From a bacterium (GTDB lineage Bacteria > Vulcanimicrobiota > Vulcanimicrobiia > Vulcanimicrobiales > Vulcanimicrobiaceae), in the NCBI GenBank assembly GCA_021778415.1, contig JAJYCL010000018.1, positions 1-59,660 of the forward strand: a stretch of DNA of 59,660 nt, in the 5' to 3' direction. Both the position numbers and the translations under genes were made by a program. A model generated the notes under the pieces. That model ran no database searches. It was not told the origin of the DNA and saw nothing but the letters and a program-made list of their open reading frames with translations. Within the stretch, counting starts at the first letter, position 1; every line of letters begins with the position of its first letter. Shown one piece after another: positions 50,020-59,501 of the stretch.

Positions 50020-50964
50020 CTAGGCGAGCAATCCGGTTGCCAGGGCGATGAGTTCGGCGTGTGCCGGGCTTGGACCCAGGGGAGCCAGGGCACCCAGCGC
50101 GAGATCGACATGGGCCGCGATCTGGGCCCGAGTCGCGTCTAGGGCGCCGTTTTCACGAATAGTCGTCAGAATCTGGCCAGCGACGCTCGCATCGTCCTGC
50201 TTATACATACGCTCGACGAGGCCGGAGAAGTTCGCATTCCCGTCGCGTAGCGCCAAAATTAATGGGATGGTCATCTTATGTTCGGCGAGATCATTGCCGA
50301 CCGGTTTGCCGATCGTGGCCTCATCGGCGCACACGTCAAGAAGATCGTCGAGCATTTGAAACGCGATACCGAAATATTCGCCGTAGGAGCGCAACGCTTC
50401 TACGGATGCTGCATCCCCGCCGGCGGCAAGGGCTCCGCAGGCTGCCGATGCGGCAAAGAGCGAAGCGGTTTTCTTTCGCGCAACATCGATATAGTCGGGC
50501 ACGCCGACGTCGAGATTTCCCAGTGCGCGCAGCTGCAATACTTCACCATCGCAAATATCGGCAAGCGTCGCAGAAAGGATGTGTGGAATCGGTGCCGGAT
50601 ACGATGCCGTGACGTTTTTGAAAATCCACGCAAACAAATAATCGCCGGCTAAAACGCTGATTTTGTTGCCGAAATCCACGGCAGTGGCATTGACGCCGCG
50701 CCGCGTATCGGCACGATCCACCACGTCGTCGTGAATGAGCGTCGCCACATGAATGAGTTCCATGAACGCAGCGAGATGCAAGTGTTCCCGCGGGTCGGCG
50801 CCGCACGCGGAGGCCGCAAGCAAGGTCGTGCGTGGACGCAAGCGCTTTCCGCCGGCGGCAAGCATGCGGCGTACGGCTTCGGTGATCAGCGGATTATCGG
50901 TGGAAAACGAATTCGAGAAAAATGCCTCGACGAGCGAATGCAAATCGGCCTGGGATTCAATCAT
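50020..50964 (-). CDS. Polyprenyl diphosphate synthase (menaquinone side chain)
   Basis: 314-residue trans-prenyltransferase. First Asp-rich motif I-H-D-D-V-V-D-R-A-D near 77-86, second F-Q-M-L-D-D-L-L-D near 206-214, and G-G-K-R-L-R-P near 33-39. Makes a C35-C45 type side chain from IPP. The start overlaps menG (ATGA), so the product is most likely the menaquinone tail. Chain length cannot be read reliably. Confidence 0.92.
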   Translation of the reverse strand: MIESQADLHSLVEAFFSNSFSTDNPLITEAVRRMLAAGGKRLRPRTTLLAASACGADPREHLHLAAFMELIHVATLIHDDVVDRADTRRGVNATAVDFGNKISVLAGDYLFAWIFKNVTASYPAPIPHILSATLADICDGEVLQLRALGNLDVGVPDYIDVARKKTASLFAASAACGALAAGGDAASVEALRSYGEYFGIAFQMLDDLLDVCADEATIGKPVGNDLAEHKMTIPLILALRDGNANFSGLVERMYKQDDASVAGQILTTIRENGALDATRAQIAAHVDLALGALAPLGPSPAHAELIALATGLLA

Positions 50965-51686
50965 GGCTTCGTTCCCACGTGAATGGCAATGGCACCGCCC
51001 ATGAGACGAACATAGTGTGCATCAAGAAATCCTGCGGTGGTAAAGGCGTTGCGTAAGGCATCGGCATCCGGGTGATTGGTGAGCGAGTTCGGCAAATAGG
51101 TGTAGGCCTGGCGCGATCCGCCAACCAATCCGCCGACGAGCGGCACCATCTTGTAGAAGTAGAGATCGAAGAGCGATTTCCAAACGCGATTCGGCGCTTT
51201 GCTCACGTCGAGGTTCACAAAGCGCGCGCCGGGTTTGAGGACGCGCAACGCCTCCCCGAGAACGCGATCGATCTCCACGACATTCCGCAAGGAAAATCCC
51301 ATGGTGATCCCATCGAACGTTGCGTCCTCAAACGGCAACGCCATCGCGTCGCCTTCTAAAAACGTCGTTGTGCCGCGCGCTTCTTTCGGTGCGCGAGCGC
51401 GCGCTCCATCGAGCATCGGCACGCAAAAATCAAGGCCCGTCACATTCAGCGTCGGATCCGTCCGCAAGAGATGAAAGACGACGTCGCCGGTTCCGCAACA
51501 CAGATCGAGTATGCGCCCGCCGTGAGGCGGTGCGAGCAGGGCAATGGCTTGCTTGCGCCAGCCTTCATCCATACCGGCGGTGAGGACGCGATTGGCAACA
51601 TCGTATCGCGGCGCAATGCGCGCGAACATGTCGCGAACAAAGGCACCTTTTTCGGTTGGGGCGGGTAGCGTTGGTGGCGAGCTCAT
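50961..51686 (-). CDS. menG: Demethylmenaquinone methyltransferase (MenG/UbiE)
   Basis: SAM-dependent C-methylation, last step of menaquinone synthesis. 241 residues. Motif I is L-D-L-C-C-G-T-G-D near 60-68. The conserved N-terminal F-x-x-I-A-P-R-Y-D-V-A-N-R-V and G-F-S-L-R-N-V blocks identify UbiE/MenG. It heads the respiratory gene run and diverges from the PLD-like gene across 84 bases. Whether the quinone is MK or UQ is inferred from the absence of other Ubi genes here. Confidence 0.93.
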   Translation of the reverse strand: MSSPPTLPAPTEKGAFVRDMFARIAPRYDVANRVLTAGMDEGWRKQAIALLAPPHGGRILDLCCGTGDVVFHLLRTDPTLNVTGLDFCVPMLDGARARAPKEARGTTTFLEGDAMALPFEDATFDGITMGFSLRNVVEIDRVLGEALRVLKPGARFVNLDVSKAPNRVWKSLFDLYFYKMVPLVGGLVGGSRQAYTYLPNSLTNHPDADALRNAFTTAGFLDAHYVRLMGGAIAIHVGTKP

Positions 51687-51770
51687 GCGTGCGCCTCTGC
51701 TTGCGGTCGGGCGCGCTTCGTTCCTCTGCCGTCTTGTCGGAATGGACTTTTGTCGTGATCTGTCATTGCC

Positions 51771-52604
51771 ATGATTTCGTTGTCGTCAACCGGTGCGCTG
51801 AGCGCATCGTTGCGAGCCGCCAAGAGCATCGTGCTCTCCGCGTATATCTTGCCTCCAGGCTCGATCCTTCAGGCCGTCATCGCCGCAGCCAGGCGCGGGG
51901 CCGCCGTCACGGTGCGGCTTGAGGGGGCGCCCTATCGCGATCCGCAAGGCCGTCTTGCGGCCCTCAACGATGCCGCCGTCGCTACGCTCCGTGCAGCGGG
52001 CGCCGATGCACAGGAGGTCGACACAGGCACAAATGCCGCTCAGACGCTACATCTCAAGGCCGTCGTGATCGATGGGCGATCCAGTTTTTTCGATGATCGC
52101 AATTTTGCCCGCAGCGGGCTCGTTGTTGCCGATACGTCCGCCGCCGATGCTCGAGCGGTGGTTGCACAAACGCTGGGATCGGCCATGCCGCCGCATCGCA
52201 TAGCCTTGAGCAAAGCCGCCGCACTCGATGAGGAAGTCGATCTTATCGATGCTTCACGGCGCGGCCAGATATTGCGCGTCGGAAGTGAAGCGATTGGAAA
52301 TTGCGAGGTCACGCAGTCTTTAGAAGATGCCGCGATGCGCGGGGTGGATGTGCACGTGCGCGTCTGTCGATCGCTGGTCGCGTCGAATCTCTACGACCGC
52401 CGCGAAATCACGCGACTGCAAAACGTCGGCATCGATGTGCAACAAGATTCGAATCACGCCAAATACGCGTTGCTCGCAGATCGTGCGTGGATCGGAAGTG
52501 CGAATGCAACGCCGGGTTGTGCCACGCAAAGCGATTGGGGCATCGACGTGCGCGCCCCGGCACTGATAGCGCAACTGCGGCACCGTCTCGCCGCCAATGC
52601 CTAA
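51771..52604 (+). CDS. Phospholipase D-like (HKD) protein
   Basis: 277 residues with two HKD motifs: H-L-K-A-V-V-I-D near 95 (followed by F-D-D-R-N-F rather than the common G-S-x-N-F) and H-A-K-Y-A-L-L-A-D near 232 followed by I-G-S-A-N. Both His/Lys/Asp sets are present, so it may be a phospholipase, nuclease or transferase. No signal peptide is seen. Its stop interlocks with the convergent tatD stop over 4 bases. Confidence 0.85.
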   Translation: MISLSSTGALSASLRAAKSIVLSAYILPPGSILQAVIAAARRGAAVTVRLEGAPYRDPQGRLAALNDAAVATLRAAGADAQEVDTGTNAAQTLHLKAVVIDGRSSFFDDRNFARSGLVVADTSAADARAVVAQTLGSAMPPHRIALSKAAALDEEVDLIDASRRGQILRVGSEAIGNCEVTQSLEDAAMRGVDVHVRVCRSLVASNLYDRREITRLQNVGIDVQQDSNHAKYALLADRAWIGSANATPGCATQSDWGIDVRAPALIAQLRHRLAANA

Positions 52605-53368
52605 GGAAGCGAAAAGAGTTTTTTCGCGTTTGCCGTTGTCGTTGCGATGACGCTTGAGGGCGTTCTGCCCAGTTCCTGAGCGATGCGTTCTGCCGTGTGC
52701 GTCATATAGGACGATTCGTTGCGCTTGCCGCGAAACGGAATCGGCGCGAGATATGGCGCATCGGTTTCGAGGACGATGTGCGAAATGCCGACCTCGGCAA
52801 CGGCATCGCGCGTGGCTTGCGCTGTTTTAAACGTATAGACGCCGCCGATGCCCAGATACAATCCGAACTCTTCGGTGAATATCTTCGCCTGCGCGGTATC
52901 GCCGGTAAAGCAATGGATGACTCCGCGCATGTCGTTGGTCCATTCTCGTCGGAGTATCGCGAGAAAATCGTCGTAGGCATCGCGCTGATGAAAGATCACC
53001 GGTAGCCTTTCATTGCGCGCAATCGCGAGTTGTGCGCGAAGAATGCGAGCCTGTGCATCGCGCGGGCTGTGGTCGTAATAATAATCTAAACCCGTTTCAC
53101 CGATCGCAACGATTTTTTCATCGGCAACAAATGGTGCAAAGGCTGCTTCGAGATCGTCCGGCGCATCTTTTGCTTCATGCGGGTGGATGCCGACGGAGGC
53201 ATAACCGCCGTATGTTCGCGCCGTTGCGAGGGCTGCCGTGCTGTCGGCCATATCGCAGCCGACGTTGATAATGCAGGTCACACCGTGCTCTTGAGCGCGC
53301 GTGAAAACAGCGGCGCGATCATCGTTAAAGGCATCGCTGTGAAGATGCGCGTGCGTATCGACGATCAC
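52601..53368 (-). CDS. tatD: TatD-family metal-dependent DNase
   Basis: 255 residues. Metal ligands in D-T-H-A-H-L-H near 3-9, G-E-T-G-L-D-Y near 92, H-Q-R near 126, H-C-F-T-G near 150 and E-T-D-A-P-Y-L near 201. Standard TatD/YcfH length. Start overlaps the diguanylate cyclase stop. The metG-tatD-rsmI grouping is common in bacteria and fits the order here. Confidence 0.94.
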   Translation of the reverse strand: MIVDTHAHLHSDAFNDDRAAVFTRAQEHGVTCIINVGCDMADSTAALATARTYGGYASVGIHPHEAKDAPDDLEAAFAPFVADEKIVAIGETGLDYYYDHSPRDAQARILRAQLAIARNERLPVIFHQRDAYDDFLAILRREWTNDMRGVIHCFTGDTAQAKIFTEEFGLYLGIGGVYTFKTAQATRDAVAEVGISHIVLETDAPYLAPIPFRGKRNESSYMTHTAERIAQELGRTPSSVIATTTANAKKLFSLP

Positions 53369-55047
53369 GAGACGGCGAGATTTTCGACGAGACGATTGCG
53401 CCCGGCGTTCTTTGCTTCGTACAGTGCAAGATCCGAGCGGGCCAAGAGCGTATCGGGCGTGTCGCCGACACTTGCCGAGGCCGCACCGATGGACACCGTA
53501 ATCGGATCGCCATCGGCGTGGCGTAATCCGGAAAGCGAGACTGCCAAGCGAAGTCGTTCACCGACGGTGAGGGCAATATCACGCGTCGCTCCGGCCATAA
53601 CTACGAGAAATTCTTCGCCGCCGATGCGCCCGGCCACATCGATCTCGCGCACGGAAGCCGAGATGATCTTAGCAATTCGGCGTAAGACTTCGTCGCCTGC
53701 AGCGTGCCCGAGATTGTCGTTGACGCGTTTGAAATGATCGATGTCGAGGAGCAAAACGGAGCCTGCCGCAATCCCACCTGCTTCTAACATTTTGTTGAGT
53801 CGATCGACGATGGCACCACGGTTGGCAAGCCCGGTGAGTGCATCGGTCGTCGCCGCATTGCGCGTTGTCGCGATCATGCGAAGATCGACGATTAGCGGCG
53901 TGAGCTCCTGAGCACCAAGCACGAACTGGCGATGTTCATCGGATGAGAGTGATTCGTTGCGGCGATGCACGACGAGTGCGCCGACGAGCTCGCCATCCTG
54001 CGGCGAACGACACGCGTAGGCGTGAACGACATAAAAATCATCTTTAAGCGTTACTTCGTCATTGGAGGCATACTTGAGGCGGGCTAACGCTCGGCGGCGT
54101 AAATCGATTCCTGCGGGACTAATCGGCGGTCCGATCGTCGAGGCAATGAGCCAATCTTCGACGCGAGGATGCGTTGCGGCAATAATGGAGAGTGTTTCGT
54201 CCGCAACCGGGCCATGCAGCGTTCCGACGACGGCATTGATTTGCGGCAGCGGATCATGCGATCCGAGCATCGCAGCGACGGCATCGCGCACGAGCATCAA
54301 ACGATGATTTTCGACACGTAACTCTTCCAAACGTCGAAGGAGAATGGCGCAGATTACGACAGGCAACCACATCGCAACGGCAGTTACGATATGCCCTTCG
54401 CGCAGCACCGTCCAAATGATGAGGGCCCAAACGATACTCCCCGCTGCCGTCACCCAGAAACGCACGTCGCGAACGATGCGGCTCCACACGCGGGTCAGTC
54501 GGACACCGTTGACCATCGACGCCAGCGGCGCCGAGACGAAAAAGACAAAACAGATCGACGCAACGGTGAGGCAAAGCGCGAAAAACGCACCGTTCACGAG
54601 GGGGGAGGGCCCCGAAAACGGCCGATAGACCTCCGAAAGCGGAATGAGGATAAGGCCGACGAGCGTTCTGGCGATACCATGTCGCATGAGTTCAGCACCC
54701 GCCGGTCCGCGACGAATCAGCGCCGCGAGCGCAAAACCGGTGACGAGTGCCAGCGTTACTCCCGTTGCTAACGGCGCACCCGCGACAACAAAGAGCGGTG
54801 CTCCAACCGGAATGTCCAAGAAGAGCGCTTCAGCCGAGATGCCCGTTCGGCGCATACGCAATCCGCGAATCGAGATGGCATTCACGGCAACTAAGCAGAG
54901 GGCAAACGCCGCGCCGATGGTGAGCAACCAGGTAGAAAACGTGAACGACGTCCACGTCGCGTCCAAGGCAACCGTCAGTCCAACAAGGGCGATTCCACCA
55001 AAGACGAACGTCGCGATCGGCCGGCGCACCTGGCCGCGCATCATCAT
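53365..55047 (-). CDS. Membrane diguanylate cyclase (GGDEF)
   Basis: About 560 residues from ATG 55047, overlapping the metG stop. The N-terminal half has about six membrane helices, followed by a short coil (R-L-E-E-L-R-V-E-N-H-R-L). A GAF-like segment (about 275-385) precedes the GGDEF domain. The active motif is G-G-E-E-F; an R-E-I-D sits exactly five residues upstream, the inhibitory I-site pattern, so product feedback by c-di-GMP is expected. No EAL domain is attached. Confidence 0.92.
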   Translation of the reverse strand: MMMRGQVRRPIATFVFGGIALVGLTVALDATWTSFTFSTWLLTIGAAFALCLVAVNAISIRGLRMRRTGISAEALFLDIPVGAPLFVVAGAPLATGVTLALVTGFALAALIRRGPAGAELMRHGIARTLVGLILIPLSEVYRPFSGPSPLVNGAFFALCLTVASICFVFFVSAPLASMVNGVRLTRVWSRIVRDVRFWVTAAGSIVWALIIWTVLREGHIVTAVAMWLPVVICAILLRRLEELRVENHRLMLVRDAVAAMLGSHDPLPQINAVVGTLHGPVADETLSIIAATHPRVEDWLIASTIGPPISPAGIDLRRRALARLKYASNDEVTLKDDFYVVHAYACRSPQDGELVGALVVHRRNESLSSDEHRQFVLGAQELTPLIVDLRMIATTRNAATTDALTGLANRGAIVDRLNKMLEAGGIAAGSVLLLDIDHFKRVNDNLGHAAGDEVLRRIAKIISASVREIDVAGRIGGEEFLVVMAGATRDIALTVGERLRLAVSLSGLRHADGDPITVSIGAASASVGDTPDTLLARSDLALYEAKNAGRNRLVENLAVS

Positions 55048-56570
55048 GACGTCAATTCCAACCTTGGAAAGAGCGGAGCGCCGGTTCCGACATGGTGCCC
55101 AGGGAGAAGATCGTGCCACTGCAGTTCGCGGATCGATTGCAGTGCGATATCGTCAGTAAAGCCAAGCTGATGCCACATTTCGCGCGCGCGATCGGGCATA
55201 ATCGGCGCAAGCATGATCGCAAGCCAACGCAACCCGGCGATGAGATCGTACATCACGGTAGCGAGTCGCGCCTGTGCTTCCGAATCGTCGGTTGCCTTGG
55301 CCAGCGCCCATGGTTTGTGCTCGTCAATGGAGCGGTTTAAGCCGCTCACGAGCGTCCATGCATCTTCGAGTGCGTCACGGAAGCGAAGATCCAGAACGGC
55401 CTCGGTGTAGCGCGGGGGAAGAGTAGTAAACGCGTCCGAGAACGTCGTCGCTGTGCTGAGCGGAACAACTCCCGAGAAATATTTTGTGATCATCGAGATG
55501 GAGCGATTGAGCAAATTCCCGAGATCGTTGCCGAGATCGGCATTACGACGCGCGATAATTTTTTCTTCGGAATACGAGAAATCGCTTCCGAAGGGCGCTT
55601 CGCGTAGGAGAAAATAGCGAATCGTATCGGCCCCATAACGTTCGGCAAGGACGAAGGCGTCGACTGCGTTACCGAGGCTTTTTCCGATTTTTTGTCCGTC
55701 AACAGTGATCCATCCATGCGCGTAGACGAGTCGCGGTAGCTCAAGTCCTAACGCCATGAGCACCGCCGGCCAAACGATCGTATGAAAACGAGCGATTTCT
55801 TTTCCGACGAGTTGCACATCTGCGGGCCAGCGGGCGTGGAATGCAGCGTTGTCGCTTGACCAACCGATGGCCGAAATATAATTAAGCAGCGCATCGAACC
55901 AGACATAGATGACGCCGCTGCCATCGGCAATGGGAATGCCCCAATCAAATGCCGTGCGGGAAATGGAAAGATCTTCGAGGCCGCCTTCGAGAATGGCGAG
56001 CATCTCGTTGTAAGCCGAGCGCGGGCGAACCCATTCCGGATTGGCCCGGAAATGCTCGAGGAGACGTTGGCGATAGGCACTGAGGCGGAAGAACCACGAC
56101 TCTTCGGTGAGTCGCGTCACCGGGCGACCGCAGGTTGGGCAGTTGCCGTCGATGAGTTTGGATTCCAACCAGAACGTCTCGTCCGAAACGCAGTACCATC
56201 CCTCGTAGGTTCCGCGATAGACATCGCCATTGGCCCGAAGTTGTTCGAAAACTGCCGAAACGACGCGTTCGTGCCTGGGTTGCGTTGTGCGGATAAAATC
56301 GTCGTAGGCGCAATCGTAGCTGGCAAACAGTTGCTGCCAGCGTGGAACGAGCGCATCGCACCAGGCTTGCGGGCTCATGCCGGCGTGTTCAGCGGCCTCT
56401 GCGACTTTTTGCCCGTGTTCATCCGTTCCGGTGAGGAAAAAGGATGACCTGGATGTCCGCGCGGTGCGCGCGAGCACATCGGCCACAATGGTCGTATAGG
56501 CATGGCCGATATGCGGCTGGCCGCTAATATAGTAAATCGGCGTCGTGACGTAATAGGTGCGTTCGCTCAT
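55044..56570 (-). CDS. metG: Methionyl-tRNA synthetase
   Basis: 508 residues. Class I signatures: H-I-G-H near 21-24 and K-I-G-K-S-L-G-N near 294 in place of KMSKS. One zinc knuckle C-P-T-C-G near 144. The alpha-helical anticodon domain is present; the extra C-terminal tRNA-binding domain of longer MetRS is not. Followed with overlap by the cyclase and then tatD. Confidence 0.96.
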   Translation of the reverse strand: MSERTYYVTTPIYYISGQPHIGHAYTTIVADVLARTARTSRSSFFLTGTDEHGQKVAEAAEHAGMSPQAWCDALVPRWQQLFASYDCAYDDFIRTTQPRHERVVSAVFEQLRANGDVYRGTYEGWYCVSDETFWLESKLIDGNCPTCGRPVTRLTEESWFFRLSAYRQRLLEHFRANPEWVRPRSAYNEMLAILEGGLEDLSISRTAFDWGIPIADGSGVIYVWFDALLNYISAIGWSSDNAAFHARWPADVQLVGKEIARFHTIVWPAVLMALGLELPRLVYAHGWITVDGQKIGKSLGNAVDAFVLAERYGADTIRYFLLREAPFGSDFSYSEEKIIARRNADLGNDLGNLLNRSISMITKYFSGVVPLSTATTFSDAFTTLPPRYTEAVLDLRFRDALEDAWTLVSGLNRSIDEHKPWALAKATDDSEAQARLATVMYDLIAGLRWLAIMLAPIMPDRAREMWHQLGFTDDIALQSIRELQWHDLLPGHHVGTGAPLFPRLELTS

Positions 56571-56593
56571 AGGGATAGTACCCTGAGTTCGCG

Positions 56594-57430
56594 CTAGGGT
56601 GACTCTCTCTCCCGCAAGATATGTGCGCGCGCATAAATCGCACGACGTTCGCCCATGCCCTGGACGCTGAGCCGTTTTGCCGTTTGCGCCGCGCTCAATC
56701 CTTGGGAAAAATGATAGAGGATGGCGGAGTCGAGCTCGTCGGTCGTTGCTGCGGCTTTTGGCGCTTTGGGAGGCGGCTCGATCACGAAGGCGATCTCGCC
56801 CTTGAGTGTGTCGGGCAGGCTTGCGAGAAGTTCTTCGGCCGTTTGCAGCCGTTGCTCTTCGTGCATTTTCGTGTATTCGCGGAGAAAAAAGATACGAGCG
56901 CCGGGCGATTCCAGGGCCAGATCGCGCAACGCGGCCGTAAAACGGTGCGGCGCCTCATACCAAATCGACGGAACGCCCGAGTCTAATGCTCGTCGAAATG
57001 CGAGGCGTCGCGCCGATGTCGAACGGGGCGCAAAACCTTCGAAGGAAAAACGCGCAGAGTCAAAACCCGAGAGTGCGATTGCGCCGATCGCAGCGCACGG
57101 CCCCGGCAAGACGTCAATCGCAATGCCGGCCGCCCGCGCGGCAGCGACAAGCTGACTGCCCGGATCGCTGATTGCCGGTGTTCCCGCATCCGTCGTGACG
57201 GCAACAAGCCCGGTTCGCGCCGCGTCCAGAATCGCCGCGGTGACAAGCGTCGCATTTTGTTCGCGATAGGAACGCATCGGTTTACGCGGCAACGCCAGAC
57301 CCGCGAGCAGTCGAGCGGCAACGCGGGTATCTTCGGCAACGAGTAAATCGCAGTCGCGCAGCGTATCGAGCGCGCGTATGGTGATATCGCGAAGGTTGCC
57401 AAGCGGCGTTGGCACGAACACAAGCGGCAT
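56594..57430 (-). CDS. rsmI: 16S rRNA (cytidine-1402-2'-O)-methyltransferase RsmI
   Basis: 278 residues, SAM-dependent tetrapyrrole-methylase fold. T-P-L-G-N-L-R-D-I-T near 8-17, A-E-D-T-R near 35, G-T-P-A-I-S-D-P-G-S near 83-92, and S-F-E-G-F-A-P near 128. The C-terminal HTH-like tail is present. It lies 23 bases upstream of metG and may share a promoter with it. Confidence 0.95.
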   Translation of the reverse strand: MPLVFVPTPLGNLRDITIRALDTLRDCDLLVAEDTRVAARLLAGLALPRKPMRSYREQNATLVTAAILDAARTGLVAVTTDAGTPAISDPGSQLVAAARAAGIAIDVLPGPCAAIGAIALSGFDSARFSFEGFAPRSTSARRLAFRRALDSGVPSIWYEAPHRFTAALRDLALESPGARIFFLREYTKMHEEQRLQTAEELLASLPDTLKGEIAFVIEPPPKAPKAAATTDELDSAILYHFSQGLSAAQTAKRLSVQGMGERRAIYARAHILRERESP

Positions 57431-57448
57431 GAGTGTGACCTTCGACGT

Positions 57449-58831
57449 TTGGTGTCGTCTTCCGCGAGTGTTGGATCGCCGTTGAGCGATTCGCCCCTTG
57501 TTCCTCGTGGAAGCGACGAAGGCGCCATCGTTCCGCGCGATAGTGTGCAGGGCCGTGCGGCATCGAGCACGTCACTCGTCGTCGAAAGTGCCGATGGAGC
57601 GTTGCAGGCGACGCTGCGTTTTGTGCGGCGATATCGCTTTCGCGTTGAGTTCAGTCTCGAAGTCTTCAACGCCGGCGACGAACAATTATTGGCAACCATT
57701 TATGCGCGCACGAAAAACGGTCACGAAGTTCCGGTCGAACCGGTCGCGGTGTGGATCGGCGCTCGCACGGAAGCCTACGTCACGCTTGCACTCGGTGAGC
57801 TTGGTGCGTTTTCAACACAGACGCTCGTCGTGCGTCTTCAGGGGCCGAATGTTCATCGCCGCTTGGAAGCTGCCGTTCCGCCGTTACGCGGACCGCTCTG
57901 GGCAATCGGCGGTGCCGCTGTTGCAAGTCTGCTGTTTGTGTTGTTCGCGCATGCGCGCGTACACATCGAAACGATTGTGTTCCCCACGGTCGCCAATGCC
58001 GGAACGCAGGTGACGCTCCAGTATCAAACGCGCAATGCATCGCAGGTGAGTTGGGAACTCGACGATGCGACGCAACATCGCATTGATGGCGGTGTGCTCA
58101 AAGACCGGAGCGGAAGCATGCAAGTGCGTCTTCCCAATGCAACGCAAGCGCAACAATATATCGTCACGCTTCACGCACAAGGGCTACTCGGCGCCGATCA
58201 AGCGCGTGCAACGGTCGCGGCATTAGCGAATCCGACGCCGCAACCGCAACAACAACTTTCCATTCGATCCATCTCGGTCGACGACGCAAATCCGGGTGAC
58301 GGCGGTCGCGTGACGGTGCGGTATGAGACGAATGCAACGAGCGGTGTCGTACGCCTCATCGATGCTCAGGGCATCGTGTGGTCATCGGCTCCACTTTCCC
58401 CCGAAGGCGTCACGACGCTGCCGCTCCCATTTTTCGCCCAGCAAAAAGAGTTGCAAGCACAGGTTGTCGCCGTACGAGGAAAAGAGAAAACTCAGGCCGG
58501 CGTCGGCGTGGTCGTCCGTCCTGGTCCCAGCGCCGAAGCGTCGTCGGCACCGATCATTGGGCCCGGAACACCGGTCGTCGTGATTGCGTCAACCTTTGCT
58601 CGGGCGGGCGGTACGATCGATGTTGCCATTGATCGCCATCTCGATGAATTGCAGATCTCGCTCGTTGATTCGCGTGGCCGTACCATTGTCGCGCAGAACG
58701 TCAGCGGTGAGATTGGCATCGTCCACATTCACGTTCCGCAGGGTGTGCGCGGTCCCGTCGGAGTGATCGCCACCTACACGATCGGGAAGAGCCAGGCGTC
58801 GATTATCCGCCGAATTCCGATCGTACGGTAG
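57449..58831 (+). CDS. Single-pass membrane protein with Ig-like periplasmic domains
   Basis: 460 residues, TTG start at 57449 (GTG 57452 next). Residues about 40-135 form a beta domain (L-Q-A-T-L-R-F-V-R-R-Y-R-F-R-V) that would be cytoplasmic. One helix lies at 150-168 (W-A-I-G-G-A-A-V-A-S-L-L-F-V-L). Three beta-rich domains of about 90 residues follow (from 175, 270 and 370), each with an N-A-G/N-P-G/R-A-G turn. They resemble Ig-like folds of secretion or cell-wall proteins. No enzyme motif. Function unknown. Confidence 0.65.
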   Translation: MVSSSASVGSPLSDSPLVPRGSDEGAIVPRDSVQGRAASSTSLVVESADGALQATLRFVRRYRFRVEFSLEVFNAGDEQLLATIYARTKNGHEVPVEPVAVWIGARTEAYVTLALGELGAFSTQTLVVRLQGPNVHRRLEAAVPPLRGPLWAIGGAAVASLLFVLFAHARVHIETIVFPTVANAGTQVTLQYQTRNASQVSWELDDATQHRIDGGVLKDRSGSMQVRLPNATQAQQYIVTLHAQGLLGADQARATVAALANPTPQPQQQLSIRSISVDDANPGDGGRVTVRYETNATSGVVRLIDAQGIVWSSAPLSPEGVTTLPLPFFAQQKELQAQVVAVRGKEKTQAGVGVVVRPGPSAEASSAPIIGPGTPVVVIASTFARAGGTIDVAIDRHLDELQISLVDSRGRTIVAQNVSGEIGIVHIHVPQGVRGPVGVIATYTIGKSQASIIRRIPIVR

Positions 58832-58832
58832 G

Positions 58833-59501
58833 CTAATCCCCAGTCGGGATATTGCTACACGCGACGACGAGGGCATTCGTCGCCGGATCCGGCGGCAGCG
58901 GTGTCGGAAGTTGCGTCACATCCGGTGCAGTGCGCGGTCGCAACGATTGCGTGATCGCGGCATTGAGTTCCGGATAGCAATGCATCATGGTCGAGATATC
59001 CGGTGGAGCGGTAAAATTTTGTTGTGCAGTCAGCGTGGTCAGGGATCGCCCGAGCGTAGCGGTGAGATAGGTAGGGACGTTCGTCGTCGCCTGCATCTGC
59101 GAAAAATCGTGAAGCAAAAGCGCCGGCGAATCCAAGCCACCTCCCGAAATCTGCGTCATGCCGCCGTGACAGGATGAGGTCACGTTCGAGACCCTCCAAA
59201 ACGGTGCAGCCGACGGCCCCGGATAGGGTGCCGAATCACTGAGGGTTGCCGGCGGCGGAGTTTGGCAGGGTTGCGTTCCGACGGTGACATTGCTGCCGAG
59301 ATTGTTGTACATGGCAAACAAACTATATTCCATGTACGGTTGGACTTGATCGGAGATCATGCCGCTGTAGCGCACGGCACTTTGCATGCGTTCGTTGGCG
59401 ACGGCCGTTTGCACGCCCCAAATTGCCGCAAACAACGCAAACAGGAAAATCGGCAAAAAAATTGCCGTTTCGGTTAGCGACTGACCGCGCGACGCACGCA
59501 T
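58833..59501 (-). CDS. TadE/TadG-like pseudopilin assembly protein
   Basis: About 222 residues. The N-terminus R-G-Q-S-L-T-E-T-A-I-F-L-P-I-F is the TadE pattern: a short basic segment, then a hydrophobic helix containing a Glu. The rest is a periplasmic domain with several Cys and P/T-rich stretches. ATG 59501 overlaps the upstream stop as TAATG; ATG 59513 is an alternative. It converges on the Ig-like gene with 1 base between. Confidence 0.75.
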   Translation of the reverse strand: MRASRGQSLTETAIFLPIFLFALFAAIWGVQTAVANERMQSAVRYSGMISDQVQPYMEYSLFAMYNNLGSNVTVGTQPCQTPPPATLSDSAPYPGPSAAPFWRVSNVTSSCHGGMTQISGGGLDSPALLLHDFSQMQATTNVPTYLTATLGRSLTTLTAQQNFTAPPDISTMMHCYPELNAAITQSLRPRTAPDVTQLPTPLPPDPATNALVVACSNIPTGD

